Source: Mammaliicoccus sciuri
GTDB lineage: Bacteria; Bacillota; Bacilli; Staphylococcales; Staphylococcaceae
Direction: 5' to 3'
Assembly: GCF_025561425.1 (NCBI RefSeq)
Contig: NZ_CP094824.1
Span: 2,666,001-2,730,000 of the forward strand
Length of the DNA: 64,000 bases
How positions within the stretch are numbered: the first letter of the stretch is position 1; every line of letters begins with the position of its first letter. The notes beneath the pieces were generated by a model that was not told the DNA's origin, ran no database searches, and was given only the letters and a program-made list of their open reading frames with translations. This document shows positions 34,255 to 43,782 of this stretch, one piece after another. The position numbers and the translations under genes were made by a program.

Positions 34255-34965
34255 TTATTTACTCCATTCCGCTTCTTGTGCGTAAAATTCATTAATATCT
34301 TGATAAATAAAGTCTGCATCTGATAAATCTTCTTTATTACCCGTACCACTCAGAACGCCAATAACTTTCTTGAAGTGTGCATTCTTACCCATTTGTATGT
34401 CTGTTGGTGTATCGCCTATAATTACAATTTCATCTGGTGATGCGTTCCATTTTTCATAAAATGCTTCAACCATTTTTGGATTTGGCTTTTGATAACCGTT
34501 AATAGATGCTGTTATTTTTTCATCTATTAAATGACCTACACCTGAATCTTGAATAAACCGATTTGTCCCATCGATATCATCACTTGTTATAATTGCGATT
34601 TGGTATGACTTCTCTTTAAATGCTGTTAATGTTTCTATCATTCCTTCTATAACGATGGTTTCTGGTTCGTACTCTGCGATTAAATCTTTGCTTAATTGTA
34701 CTGTCCAATCTTCAATTTCTTTTGGATTAGCATTTTCAGTGAATTGTGTAAACACACGTACGATATCAGCTAATGTTCCAGATGCTAATATACCACTTGA
34801 TAGAAATTGTCCATCTACATATCCTAACGCTTCTTGTAATGCTTGTTTGTGCTCTATATGATATTTCTCAACAAAGCGATCAATCATCACAAGCGATATT
34901 TCAGACCATGTTTCATCAAACTTAAGTAATGTCCCATCTTTATCAAATAATAACCATTTAATCAT
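34255..34965 (-). CDS. HAD-family hydrolase, phosphoglycolate-phosphatase-like
   Basis: A 236-residue HAD hydrolase of subfamily IA. Motif I is LLFDKDGTLLKFD, motif II IAIITSDD, motif III Lys in GYQKPNPKM and motif IV VIIGDTPTDIQMGKNA. A small helical cap lies between residues 20 and 90. The substrate is unknown; related staphylococcal proteins are annotated as phosphoglycolate phosphatase-like. ATG 34965 is preferred because AAAGGAG is 7 nt upstream; GTG 34968 precedes it in frame. Confidence 0.82.
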   Translation of the reverse strand: MIKWLLFDKDGTLLKFDETWSEISLVMIDRFVEKYHIEHKQALQEALGYVDGQFLSSGILASGTLADIVRVFTQFTENANPKEIEDWTVQLSKDLIAEYEPETIVIEGMIETLTAFKEKSYQIAIITSDDIDGTNRFIQDSGVGHLIDEKITASINGYQKPNPKMVEAFYEKWNASPDEIVIIGDTPTDIQMGKNAHFKKVIGVLSGTGNKEDLSDADFIYQDINEFYAQEAEWSK

Positions 34966-34981
34966 CACTTTACTCCTTTAA

Positions 34982-35017
34982 AAAGAGCCTGCTACAGATA
35001 CTGTCTCAGACTCTCTT
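34982..35017 (-). terminator. ilvE terminator
   Basis: AAGAGCCTG...CAGACTCTCTT forms an imperfect stem, with inner pairing ACAG/CTGT, between ilvE and the HAD gene on the minus strand. Confidence 0.55.
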
Positions 35018-35034
35018 CTTATTATTGAATTTAT

Positions 35035-36129
35035 TTACACAATTTCAATGTGGCTTTCTTGTCCTACAACAACTCTCCAACCATGTTTATCTTCTTTCTT
35101 ACCTGTTTGGATTGCTGTATATTCATCAAATAACGCTTGAGTAACCGGACCAATTTCATTATTATTAATTGTAATTTCAGCTTCTTCGTATTTTAGGAAT
35201 CCTACTGGAGAAATAACTGCTGCAGTTCCTGTTCCGAAAATTTCTGTTAAACGACCGTCATGATGAGCATTTATAATATCATCAATAGATAATCGTTTCT
35301 CTTCAGTTTCATAACCTAACTCTCTAGCAAGTTCGAGAACTGTTTTACGTGTAATACCTCGTAAAATGCTACCATTCAACTCAGGTGTTACAACTTTACC
35401 ATCGATGACGAAGAATATATTCATACTTCCGACTTCTTCGATGTATTTTTGTTCAACGCCGTCTAACCATAATACTTGATCAAATCCAAGTTCATTAGCA
35501 CGTGTTTGCGCGATTAAACTTGCTGCGTAGTTACCACCACATTTAGCAAATCCAACGCCACCTCTTACAGCACGTACATATTCATCTTCAACATATATAC
35601 TTGTTGGTTTCATTTGATCATCACCGTAATAAGCGCCTACTGGAGAAAGTATTACTAAAAATTCGTAGTCCGTAGAAGAACGTACACCTAAGTATGGTTC
35701 AGTTGCATATACAAATGGTCTAACATATAAAGATTGACCTTCTCCACTTGGAATCCAATCGCGCTCTAAATCAATAAGTTGAATTAAACCGTTCAACACT
35801 TTTTCTTCATCGATTTGAGGCATTTCAAGTCTTTTTAGAGATAAATTAATTCGCTTGAAATTTTGGTCAGGTCTGAATAACGTAACTTCATCACCATCTT
35901 TATATGCTTTCATTCCTTCGAACACTGTTTGTCCATAATGGAGACCTTGTGCACTTGGTGACAACGTAATCGGCCCATATGGAATTATTTTAGGCTCTGA
36001 CCAGCCTTCACCCTGTTTATATGACATAGATAGCATATAATCAGTAAAGATTTCGCCAAAGACCAAATTTGAAAAATCCGGTTTCTCTTTAAGCTGTTCA
36101 CGCTTTTCTACGTAAAATGTTTCTGTCAT
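35035..36129 (-). CDS. ilvE: Branched-chain amino acid aminotransferase
   Basis: A 364-residue fold-type IV PLP aminotransferase for Leu, Ile and Val. The PLP Lys is in [16 protein letters not shown], and the family motifs [11 protein letters not shown] and [17 protein letters not shown] are intact. The length is typical of the larger IlvE type (BCAT1-like). ATG 36129 follows AGGAGG. A CodY-like site lies about 75 bp upstream, which would repress it when branched-chain amino acids and GTP are plentiful. Confidence 0.95.
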   Translation of the reverse strand: MTETFYVEKREQLKEKPDFSNLVFGEIFTDYMLSMSYKQGEGWSEPKIIPYGPITLSPSAQGLHYGQTVFEGMKAYKDGDEVTLFRPDQNFKRINLSLKRLEMPQIDEEKVLNGLIQLIDLERDWIPSGEGQSLYVRPFVYATEPYLGVRSSTDYEFLVILSPVGAYYGDDQMKPTSIYVEDEYVRAVRGGVGFAKCGGNYAASLIAQTRANELGFDQVLWLDGVEQKYIEEVGSMNIFFVIDGKVVTPELNGSILRGITRKTVLELARELGYETEEKRLSIDDIINAHHDGRLTEIFGTGTAAVISPVGFLKYEEAEITINNNEIGPVTQALFDEYTAIQTGKKEDKHGWRVVVGQESHIEIV

Positions 36130-36199
36130 AATGATTCCTCCTAGGCTAATTAATAATTAATGTTATCAAGTATATCAGTCATAGAGGCGTTATTCAATG

Positions 36200-36214
36200 A
36201 ATTTTTGGAAAATT
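36200..36214. promoter_or_regulatory. CodY-box-like site upstream of ilvE
   Basis: AATTTTTGGAAAATT matches the CodY consensus AATTTTCWGAAAATT at 13 of 15 positions. It lies between tdh and ilvE, about 75 bp before the ilvE start. CodY control of ilvE is known in low-GC Gram-positives, but this site is a sequence guess. Confidence 0.5.
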
Positions 36215-36235
36215 TAAAAAATATACACAATAAAA

Positions 36236-37198
36236 TTAGTGTTTAGCTAAATTATCTTTTTCTTCAATGGCTTTAAGCATTAATGCAGTCATTTTTTCTA
36301 AATCATAAGTTGGTGAGAAGTCCCACTCTTCTTTCGCACAAGTTGAATCAATAGAATTTGGCCAGCTATCAGCAATTGCTTGTCTTTCTGGATCCACATC
36401 ATAACCTAATTCGAAATCAGGCATATGTTTTTGGATAGCAGCTTTAATTGTTTCAGGATCAACACTCATTGCTCTCACATTGTATGCATTACGGTTAATT
36501 AATCGTGAACTATCCGCTTCCATTAATTTAATGATTGCATCAATAGCATCATCCATGAACATCATATCCATAAATGTACCTTTATCAATATAGCTATTGT
36601 ATCTTCCTTCTCTGATAGCTTTGAAATAAATTTCCACTGCATAATCAGTTGTACCGCCACCTGGTTCTTTAACGTAAGAGATTAACCCAGGAAATCTCAT
36701 ACTTCTAGTATCTACGCCAAATTTCGTGTAGTAATAGTCACATAATAATTCCCCAGCTACTTTGTTTACACCATACATTGAAATTGGTCTTTGAATTGTA
36801 ACTTGTGGTGTCATATCTTTAGGTGTATTTGGTCCAAACGCACCGATTGAACTTGGTGTGAAGAATTGCATATCGAATTCACGTGCTATTTCAAGTGCAT
36901 TTACTAATCCGCCCATATTTAAATTCCAAGCAAATAGTGGATTCTTTTCAGCAGTTGCAGAAAGTAATGCCGCCATATGCATTAAAGTATCTGCATTGAA
37001 GTTTTCAACTAATTCATGAAATCTTTCTTGATCTGTAACATCTAAAATTTCAAATGGTCCATTATTTATTTCGCTGTCACTTTCTGGTTCTCTAATATCA
37101 GTCGCTAATACATTTTCATTACCATATTTATTTCTTAACTTTATAACTAATTCTGTCCCTATTTGTCCTAACGCCCCAGTGATTATTATCTTTTTCAT
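36236..37198 (-). CDS. tdh: L-threonine 3-dehydrogenase, SDR/epimerase type
   Basis: A 320-residue short-chain dehydrogenase of the UDP-galactose-epimerase type that oxidises threonine to 2-amino-3-ketobutyrate with NAD+. The Rossmann motif is [12 protein letters not shown]; the catalytic Tyr and Lys are in [13 protein letters not shown], with Ser in [31 protein letters not shown] is characteristic of this TDH class. kbl lies upstream on the same strand, 310 bp away, and provides the next pathway step. Strong AGGAGG before ATG 37198. Confidence 0.88.
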   Translation of the reverse strand: MKKIIITGALGQIGTELVIKLRNKYGNENVLATDIREPESDSEINNGPFEILDVTDQERFHELVENFNADTLMHMAALLSATAEKNPLFAWNLNMGGLVNALEIAREFDMQFFTPSSIGAFGPNTPKDMTPQVTIQRPISMYGVNKVAGELLCDYYYTKFGVDTRSMRFPGLISYVKEPGGGTTDYAVEIYFKAIREGRYNSYIDKGTFMDMMFMDDAIDAIIKLMEADSSRLINRNAYNVRAMSVDPETIKAAIQKHMPDFELGYDVDPERQAIADSWPNSIDSTCAKEEWDFSPTYDLEKMTALMLKAIEEKDNLAKH

Positions 37199-37384
37199 TT
37201 TAAATCCTCCTGTATTGTTGAAATGTTCATTTGTACGCTCGATAAAGACAAAAGAGCTTTCTCCAATGATATTTTACAATATTTTTACCGTTTTGTATAC
37301 TTCAGAAGTACAAAAGAATGATAAATAAAGTTACCTAATACAAAAAAAACAATCGTATTGTAATACATAAAGTCGAGAATAAAA

Positions 37385-37440
37385 TGTTAGTTACGGTACG
37401 TTGCGTTACAAAAGTATGGAATTTTGTTACTAACTATCTC
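37385..37440. repeat. Isolated relative of the 40-bp repeat
   Basis: GTTACAAAAGTATGGAATTTTGTTACTAA resembles one unit of the 22995-23430 array (GTTACAAAACTTGG...GTGTTACTA), preceded by another GTTAC-containing piece. The rest of the tdh-kbl gap (37199-37508) holds the tdh promoter region and the kbl terminator. Confidence 0.4.
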
Positions 37441-37459
37441 CTCAATCGTTATAAATTAA

Positions 37460-37495
37460 AAGCGCATGGGACTTATACATTTGTCCCATGCGCTT
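37460..37495 (-). terminator. kbl terminator
   Basis: AAGCGCATGGGAC...GTCCCATGCGCTT, a 13-bp perfect stem just after the kbl stop, with A/T-rich flanks. Confidence 0.88.
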
Positions 37496-37508
37496 GATGA
37501 AATATTAA

Positions 37509-38696
37509 TTATAGTAATCCTAATTCTTTACCGATTTTTTCATAAATATCAATTGCTTGATCTAATTGTTCTTTAGTGTGAGCAGCTGTTGGCATGTTTC
37601 TTACACGGCCAGTACCTCTTGGAACTGTTGGGAATACGATTGCTTTCGCATATACACCTTCGTCCATTAATCTCTTACTAAATGTTTGAGCTTTTTTCTC
37701 TTCACCGATAATTACAGGTGTAATTGGTGTTTCTGAATGACCAATATCGAAGCCTTTTGCTTTTAAGCCTTCTTTTAAGTAATTAGCGTTATCCCATAAT
37801 TTATCATGTAATTCTGTAGAAGCCATTAATTTTTTAACTGATTCTGTAATAGCTTTAGTGTCTCCAGGTGCTAATGAAGTTGAGAATAAGAATGGTCTTG
37901 AAGCAACTTTTAACCAGTCGATTAAATCTTTAGTACCAGCTACATAACCACCTACAACACCAATTGCTTTTGATAGTGTTCCGATTTGGAAATCAATTTT
38001 GTCTTGAAGTCCGAAATGTTTAACTGTTCCTGCGCCTTTACCCATTACACCAGAACCATGCGCGTCATCAACATATGTGATTAAACCAAATTCTTCAGCA
38101 ATTTCTACAATTTCAGGTAATTTTGCTACATCTCCATCCATTGAGAATACGCCATCTGTAATGTACATAACTTTATTATATTGACCTGATTCAACCGCTT
38201 CTTTAGCTTTCGCTCTTAAATCATCCATATCTGAGTGATTAACACGAATAATTTTTGCTTTAGATAAACGACAACCATCAATAATTGAAGCATGGTTTAA
38301 TTCATCAGATAAGATTGCATCATTTTTATTCATAACAGCTGAAATAGCAGCCATGTTACAGTTAAAGCCTGATTGGTATGCAATTGCACTTTCAGTACCT
38401 TTGAACTGAGCTAAAGTTTCTTCAATTTCTCTATGCAAGTCTAATGTACCGTTAATTGTACGTACTGCCCCCGCACCTACACCGTGAGAATCTATCGCAT
38501 CTTTAGCAGCTTTCTTTAAATCTTCATCTGTTGCTAATCCAAGATAGTTATTTGAAGATAAGTTAATGTAATTTTTACCTCCAATTGTAATCTCAGCACC
38601 ATTTGCACCTTCAACGACATCAATCTCGTTATATAGGCCATTGTCTTTTAATTCATTTAAATTTGTTTGTAAGAATGAATCTAATGTTTGTACCAT
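37509..38696 (-). CDS. kbl: Glycine C-acetyltransferase (2-amino-3-ketobutyrate CoA ligase)
   Basis: A 395-residue alpha-oxoamine synthase (PLP) that cleaves 2-amino-3-ketobutyrate with CoA to glycine and acetyl-CoA. It has [21 protein letters not shown]-like [25 protein letters not shown] and the PLP Lys in [13 protein letters not shown]. With tdh downstream it forms the threonine degradation route. ATG 38696 has AGGAGA upstream. It could be confused with BioF, but length, the TDH neighbour and absence of biotin genes favour Kbl. Confidence 0.9.
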   Translation of the reverse strand: MVQTLDSFLQTNLNELKDNGLYNEIDVVEGANGAEITIGGKNYINLSSNNYLGLATDEDLKKAAKDAIDSHGVGAGAVRTINGTLDLHREIEETLAQFKGTESAIAYQSGFNCNMAAISAVMNKNDAILSDELNHASIIDGCRLSKAKIIRVNHSDMDDLRAKAKEAVESGQYNKVMYITDGVFSMDGDVAKLPEIVEIAEEFGLITYVDDAHGSGVMGKGAGTVKHFGLQDKIDFQIGTLSKAIGVVGGYVAGTKDLIDWLKVASRPFLFSTSLAPGDTKAITESVKKLMASTELHDKLWDNANYLKEGLKAKGFDIGHSETPITPVIIGEEKKAQTFSKRLMDEGVYAKAIVFPTVPRGTGRVRNMPTAAHTKEQLDQAIDIYEKIGKELGLL

Positions 38697-38849
38697 TTAA
38701 ACCTTCTCCTTTAGCACTTTTTCTCAATCATAACACATCAAAATCAAAGAATTAAGCGTTATCATCTTAAATTGAATTGTTTAAATTTTCTATAAATTTT
38801 GCTACAATTATCATATTATATTTTTAAAGAACTGAAAGAAGGTTTATGA

Positions 38850-40019
38850 ATGGTTAATTGGAAAGAAGAAGTAGATAAAAAATTCGATCGACTTGTAGAC
38901 ATCAGAAGACATATGCATAAATATCCTGAACTATCCTATCATGAGGAAAAAACTCATGATTTTATTTTATCTGAATTAAAGAAACTAGATAAATTAGAGA
39001 TTAAAGCGCCAGTCGGGGAACGTGGTATTGTCGCTAAATTAAAAGGGAATGAACCTGGTCAAACGATCGCATTTCGTGCAGACTTTGATGCTTTACCTAT
39101 TCAAGATGAAAAAGACGTACCTTATAAATCGACTGTCGATGGTGTTATGCATGCTTGTGGTCATGACGGTCATACCGCTACACTCTTAACATTCTGTGAA
39201 ATACTGCATGAACATCAACATTTGCTTAAAGGGAATGTTGTTTTTATTTTTCAATATGCAGAAGAATTAAGTCCTGGCGGTGCTAGTCCAATGGTTGATG
39301 ATGGCGCATTAGAAGGTGTCGATAAAGTTTATGGAAACCATTTTTGGAGCGGTCATGAAACATCTACAATTAAGACTCGTCCTAATGAAATGATGGCATC
39401 ACCTGACTACTTTGAAGTGACCATTCAAGGTAAAGGTGGTCACGGCGCTAAACCTCATACATCAATCGATCCGATTGTAATCGTAGCTGAATACATTTCT
39501 AGCATCCAAAAAATCATTTCTCGAAACATAGACCCAATTGATCGTGGTGTGATTACAGTTGGAAAAGTAGATGCGGGTACTGCATTTAATGTTATAAGTG
39601 ATACGGCTACTTTAGAGGGTACTGTTAGAACATTTAAACCAGAAGTTAAAGACACAATAGAGGCTGAGCTTGAACGTGTCTTAAAAGGAATTTGTTTAGC
39701 CAATAACGCGACTTATGACTTTGAATACCGTAGAGGTTATCCTACTGTCGTCAATCACGAAGAACAATATGAAGTGGTTAAAGAAGCTGCTGAGCGCTTA
39801 GACTTAACTTATGAATACATCCCTCCTATGATGATAGGTGAAGATTTCTCATACTATTTACTTAATCGTCCAGGTTGTTTCTTCCTAACAGGTAGTGGTA
39901 ATGAAGATAAAGGCTCAACTGCCCCACATCATCATCCTATGTTTGATTTAGACGAAGAAGCGATGAAAACGACGACACAAATGTTTATTCAAGTACTTGA
40001 GATAGAAGGTGTTCTATAA
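38850..40019 (+). CDS. M20-family amidohydrolase, copy 1
   Basis: A 389-residue metallo-aminoacylase/hippurate-hydrolase-like enzyme. The dinuclear metal site is VMHACGHDGHTATLL, EELSPGGA and a late HHHPMFDLDEEA; MMIGEDFSYYL carries another ligand. The dimerisation domain lies about residues 180-290. It cleaves an N-acyl amino acid or similar amide; the substrate is unknown. It is the first of three tandem paralogues with 2-bp and overlapping junctions. ATG 38850 has GAAGG upstream. Confidence 0.88.
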   Translation: MVNWKEEVDKKFDRLVDIRRHMHKYPELSYHEEKTHDFILSELKKLDKLEIKAPVGERGIVAKLKGNEPGQTIAFRADFDALPIQDEKDVPYKSTVDGVMHACGHDGHTATLLTFCEILHEHQHLLKGNVVFIFQYAEELSPGGASPMVDDGALEGVDKVYGNHFWSGHETSTIKTRPNEMMASPDYFEVTIQGKGGHGAKPHTSIDPIVIVAEYISSIQKIISRNIDPIDRGVITVGKVDAGTAFNVISDTATLEGTVRTFKPEVKDTIEAELERVLKGICLANNATYDFEYRRGYPTVVNHEEQYEVVKEAAERLDLTYEYIPPMMIGEDFSYYLLNRPGCFFLTGSGNEDKGSTAPHHHPMFDLDEEAMKTTTQMFIQVLEIEGVL

Positions 40020-40021
40020 GA

Positions 40022-41221
40022 ATGAAAAATATTTTATTACAAAAAGTTGAAGACTATTATGATGAAATGATTGAAATCAGAAGATATTTACATATGAATC
40101 CAGAATTATCTTTTGAAGAAGTGAAGACACCTGCTTATATTGCACATTACTTAAGAGAGTTAGGCATTGACGTTCGTGAAGGTGTCGGAGGACGTGGAGT
40201 TGTAGGTACATTAAATAAAGATAAAGAAGGTCCTACATTAGCGATTAGAGCTGATTTTGATGCATTACCTATCCAAGATGAAAAGGAAGTACCATACAAA
40301 TCAACAGTTGATGGCGTCATGCATGCTTGTGGTCATGATGCCCATACGGCTGTATTGTTAATGACTGCGAAAATTTTATCTGAACATAAAGATGAAATTA
40401 ATGGTCGCGTCGTCTTTATTCAACAACATGCTGAAGAAGTCGATCCTGGTGGTGCCATTCAAATGATTGCTGACGGGTGTTTAACAGGCGTTGATGCGAT
40501 TATCGGGCAACATGTATCTAGTCATTTAGATGTTGGTAAAATTGGCTATAAATACGGTACTACGACAGGTATTCCAGATGATTTCTGGATTACTTTGAAA
40601 GGTAGAGGTGGACATGCTGCTCATCCTGATCAATTAATTGATCCACTCGCTGCAGGCATACAATTATGTAACGATTTACAATACATTGTTTCACGTAAAA
40701 CAAGTGCACTCTCTCCTGCCGTACTATCCATTACAATGTTTAATGCTGGAGAAACGAATAATGTCATACCAGATACATGCAAAATTGATGGAACGATTAG
40801 AACTTTCGACTCAGATACACAAAATAGTGTCATAGAAGGCTTTAAGAAAGTATTAGAAGGCATTGCGACTTCTACAGATGTTACTTACGACTTGAAATAT
40901 AGTAAAGGGTATCCTCCTGTCATAAACACGGAGCGTGAAACTGATCTTATATTAGAAGCGACTAAAGAGATTGATAGCGTTGAAGAACTCGTAGAATTAG
41001 AAGCAAGTCTAGGTGGAGAAGATTTTTCTTATTATCAACAGCGTGTTCCCGGTGCATTTTTCTATACAGGCACAAGAAATGAACATTTCAAAGCTGATTT
41101 CCCTCATCACCATCCTAAGTTTGATATTGATGAGCAAGGCTTAATAAACGCTGTACGCATCTTCTTACTCACAACATTTAAGTTTATGGAAAGGAATGAT
41201 ATTCATGACATTAACGACTGA
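40022..41221 (+). CDS. M20-family amidohydrolase, copy 2
   Basis: A 399-residue paralogue of its two neighbours, starting 2 bp after the copy 1 stop. Metal-site motifs are MHACGHDAHTAVLL, HAEEVDPGGAI, SLGGEDFSYYQ and HHHPKFDIDEQG. The block ADFDALPIQDEK(E)VPYKSTVDG is nearly identical in all three copies, while the substrate-contacting region around 140-170 differs (GCLTGVDAIIGQHVSSHLD here), suggesting different acyl or amino acid preferences. Its last 17 bp overlap copy 3. Confidence 0.88.
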   Translation: MKNILLQKVEDYYDEMIEIRRYLHMNPELSFEEVKTPAYIAHYLRELGIDVREGVGGRGVVGTLNKDKEGPTLAIRADFDALPIQDEKEVPYKSTVDGVMHACGHDAHTAVLLMTAKILSEHKDEINGRVVFIQQHAEEVDPGGAIQMIADGCLTGVDAIIGQHVSSHLDVGKIGYKYGTTTGIPDDFWITLKGRGGHAAHPDQLIDPLAAGIQLCNDLQYIVSRKTSALSPAVLSITMFNAGETNNVIPDTCKIDGTIRTFDSDTQNSVIEGFKKVLEGIATSTDVTYDLKYSKGYPPVINTERETDLILEATKEIDSVEELVELEASLGGEDFSYYQQRVPGAFFYTGTRNEHFKADFPHHHPKFDIDEQGLINAVRIFLLTTFKFMERNDIHDIND

Positions 41222-42380
41222 AGTTAATCAATACATGGATGAATTAATAGAAATTAGAAGACATTTACATCAGCATCCCGAACTTTCATTTCAAGAAGAA
41301 AACACTAAGAAATACATAGATGATTATCTTGAAAACCTTGGAATTGAAGTTAAGAGAGATGTCGGTGGTAATGGCTTGTTAGGTTATATAAAAGGTGGCC
41401 ATGACGGCCCAACAATTGCATTAAGAGCTGATTTTGATGCATTGCCAATTCAAGACGAGAAAGATGTACCTTATAAATCTAAAGTCGATGGTGTGATGCA
41501 TGCTTGTGGCCATGACGCGCATACGGCAAGTTTACTCATCACTGCAAAAATACTTAAAAAGCACGAGCAAGATATTCATGGGAATGTCGTGTTAATCCAT
41601 CAACATGCTGAAGAGTCACTTCCTGGTGGTGCAAAAGCGATGGTAGAAGCCGGTGCACTTGATGGTGTGGATTATGTCTTCGGAACACATACAGCAAGTC
41701 ATATTGACGCGAATAAAGTTGGATTTTGTTCTGGACCAGCATATGCTGCAGCTGATTCATTTGAAATTGATATACAAGGACTAGGCGGACATGGTGCTAT
41801 GCCTCAACTAGCTAAAGATCCAATCGTTGCTGCATCTTCATTGATTGTCCAAGCACAAAGTATCGTTTCAAGAACAGTAGATCCATTAGAATCGGCTGTC
41901 GTAACGTTCGGTACATTTAAAGGTGGTAATGCATTCAATGTTATTGCTGATAAGGTTCAATTATCAGGCACTATTAGAACGTATTTACCATACGTTAAAG
42001 ATCAAATTAAAGAACGTTTGAACGGTATATTAAACGGTATCGAATCAAGTTATGGTGTTAAATGTCATTTGAAATATCACGACGGTTATCCACCAGTAGT
42101 AAATCATGAGAAAGAAACAGAATGGGCTAAAAAACTTGCATCAGAAATTGATTCAGTTGAAGAAGCTTTCGATTTCCCTCCTTCTTTAGGTGGCGAAGAT
42201 GTTGGTTATTTCTTACAACATGTTCCAGGAACTTATTTCTTTACTGGTGTAGGTAACGAAGCACTTAAAGCAACCTATCCGCATCACCATCCAAAATTCG
42301 ATTTAGATGAACAAGCACTACAAAATAGCGTCAAATTATTCTTATCAATTATTGAACATAGTGATGAATTAGAAAAATAA
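41205..42380 (+). CDS. M20-family amidohydrolase, copy 3
   Basis: A 391-residue third paralogue. ATG 41205 (MTLTTEVNQYMDELIEIRRH) is preferred, with AAGGAA upstream; the frame also opens at 41196. The gene overlaps copy 2 by 17 bp. Motifs are MHACGHDAHTASLL, HAEESLPGGAKAM, SLGGEDVGYFL and HHHPKFDLDEQA. The three copies form one operon ended by a strong terminator. Most staphylococcal genomes I know of have a single copy at this kind of position, so local duplication is likely. Confidence 0.88.
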   Translation: MTLTTEVNQYMDELIEIRRHLHQHPELSFQEENTKKYIDDYLENLGIEVKRDVGGNGLLGYIKGGHDGPTIALRADFDALPIQDEKDVPYKSKVDGVMHACGHDAHTASLLITAKILKKHEQDIHGNVVLIHQHAEESLPGGAKAMVEAGALDGVDYVFGTHTASHIDANKVGFCSGPAYAAADSFEIDIQGLGGHGAMPQLAKDPIVAASSLIVQAQSIVSRTVDPLESAVVTFGTFKGGNAFNVIADKVQLSGTIRTYLPYVKDQIKERLNGILNGIESSYGVKCHLKYHDGYPPVVNHEKETEWAKKLASEIDSVEEAFDFPPSLGGEDVGYFLQHVPGTYFFTGVGNEALKATYPHHHPKFDLDEQALQNSVKLFLSIIEHSDELEK

Positions 42381-42385
42381 GCAAT

Positions 42386-42420
42386 AAAAAAACCGAGACA
42401 ACTTAATGTCTCGGCTTTTA
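42386..42420 (+). terminator. Terminator of the amidohydrolase operon
   Basis: AAAACCGAGACA, loop ACTTAA, TGTCTCGGCTTTT. The A-rich and T-rich sides suggest it can also serve the convergent tuf gene. Confidence 0.85.
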
Positions 42421-42455
42421 TTTTGTTTAATCAAGTTTGTTCAATCAATATCGAA

Positions 42456-43646
42456 TTAAGCTTCGATGATTGTAACAACGCCTGATCCAACTGTACGTCC
42501 ACCTTCACGGATTGAGAAACGAGTACCGTCTTCAATAGCGATTGGTGAAATTAATTCAACGTCCATTTCAACGTTGTCGCCAGGCATAACCATTTCAGTA
42601 CCTTCTGGTAAGTTAACTACACCAGTTACGTCAGTAGTACGGAAATAGAATTGTGGGCGGTAGTTTGTGAAGAATGGAGTATGACGTCCACCTTCGTCTT
42701 TAGATAATACATAAACTTCAGCTTTGAATTTAGTGTGAGGTGTTATTGAACCTGGTTTAGCTAATACTTGACCACGGTTAACGTCTTCACGAGCAACACC
42801 ACGTAATAATGCACCGATGTTATCTCCAGCTTCAGCGAAGTCTAATAATTTACGGAACATTTCAACACCAGTTACAGTTGTTTTAGAAGATTCTTCAGTT
42901 AAACCGATGATTTCAACTTCTTCACCAACAGTGATTTGACCACGTTCAACACGGCCTGTAGCAACAGTACCACGACCAGTGATTGAGAATACGTCCTCAA
43001 CTGGCATCATGAATGGTTTGTCAGAGTCACGTTCTGGAGTTGGAATGAATGTATCAACAGCTTCCATTAATTCCATGATTTTATCTTCGTAAGCTTCGTC
43101 GCCTTCTAATGCTTTTAATGCTGAACCAGCAATTACAGGAACGTCGTCGCCTGGGAAGTCATATTCAGATAATAAGTCACGAACTTCCATTTCAACTAAT
43201 TCTAATAATTCTTCATCGTCAACCATGTCAACTTTGTTTAAGAATACTACTAATGCAGGAACACCTACGTTACGTGATAAAAGAATGTGCTCACGAGTTT
43301 GAGGCATTGGACCGTCAGCAGCAGATACTACTAAGATACCGCCGTCCATTTGAGCTGCACCAGTAATCATGTTTTTAACATAGTCAGCGTGTCCTGGGCA
43401 GTCAACGTGCGCATAGTGACGTTTTTCAGTTTCATATTCGATGTGTGAAGTATTGATTGTAATACCACGTTCTTTTTCTTCTGGAGCGTTATCAATTTGG
43501 TCGTAAGAACGAGCTTCTCCGTCACCAGAACGTTTTGATAATACAGTTGCGATAGCAGCTGTTAAAGTAGTTTTACCATGGTCAACGTGACCGATAGTAC
43601 CAATATTGGCATGTGTTTTTGAGCGATCAAATTTTTCTTTAGCCAT
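42456..43646 (-). CDS. tuf: Elongation factor Tu
   Basis: A 396-residue GTPase that brings aminoacyl-tRNA to the ribosome. G motifs: GHVDHGKTT, the switch I region [22 protein letters not shown] and SALKALEG. Domains 2 and 3 are complete, ending VVTIIEA. ATG 43646 follows an AGGAGAG site; an in-frame 7-codon extension to 43667 overlaps the site and is rejected. tuf is the last gene of the str operon here, with a hairpin between fusA and tuf. Confidence 0.97.
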   Translation of the reverse strand: MAKEKFDRSKTHANIGTIGHVDHGKTTLTAAIATVLSKRSGDGEARSYDQIDNAPEEKERGITINTSHIEYETEKRHYAHVDCPGHADYVKNMITGAAQMDGGILVVSAADGPMPQTREHILLSRNVGVPALVVFLNKVDMVDDEELLELVEMEVRDLLSEYDFPGDDVPVIAGSALKALEGDEAYEDKIMELMEAVDTFIPTPERDSDKPFMMPVEDVFSITGRGTVATGRVERGQITVGEEVEIIGLTEESSKTTVTGVEMFRKLLDFAEAGDNIGALLRGVAREDVNRGQVLAKPGSITPHTKFKAEVYVLSKDEGGRHTPFFTNYRPQFYFRTTDVTGVVNLPEGTEMVMPGDNVEMDVELISPIAIEDGTRFSIREGGRTVGSGVVTIIEA

Positions 43647-43689
43647 TATGAAATCTCTCCTATTCATATTAAAAATTATTTTTTATTTA

Positions 43690-43722
43690 AGCCTCATGAT
43701 GGTTACTCACCATCATGAGGAT
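43690..43722 (-). terminator. Hairpin between fusA and tuf
   Basis: CCTCATGATGGT, loop TACT, ACCATCATGAGG: a 12-bp perfect stem. On the minus strand it precedes CTTAAATAAAAAAT, so it may be a partial terminator or an mRNA-processing or stability element before tuf. Confidence 0.6.
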
Positions 43723-43782
43723 AACCTATAGTTAATTTATAAATCATTTTGATGAAAAAATCAATTTATTAAAGCGAATGTA

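Noticed and set aside
37285-37305. CodY or other operator at GTATACTTCAGAAGTAC upstream of tdh
   Set aside because: Only the central TTCAGAA matches CodY; the flanks do not.
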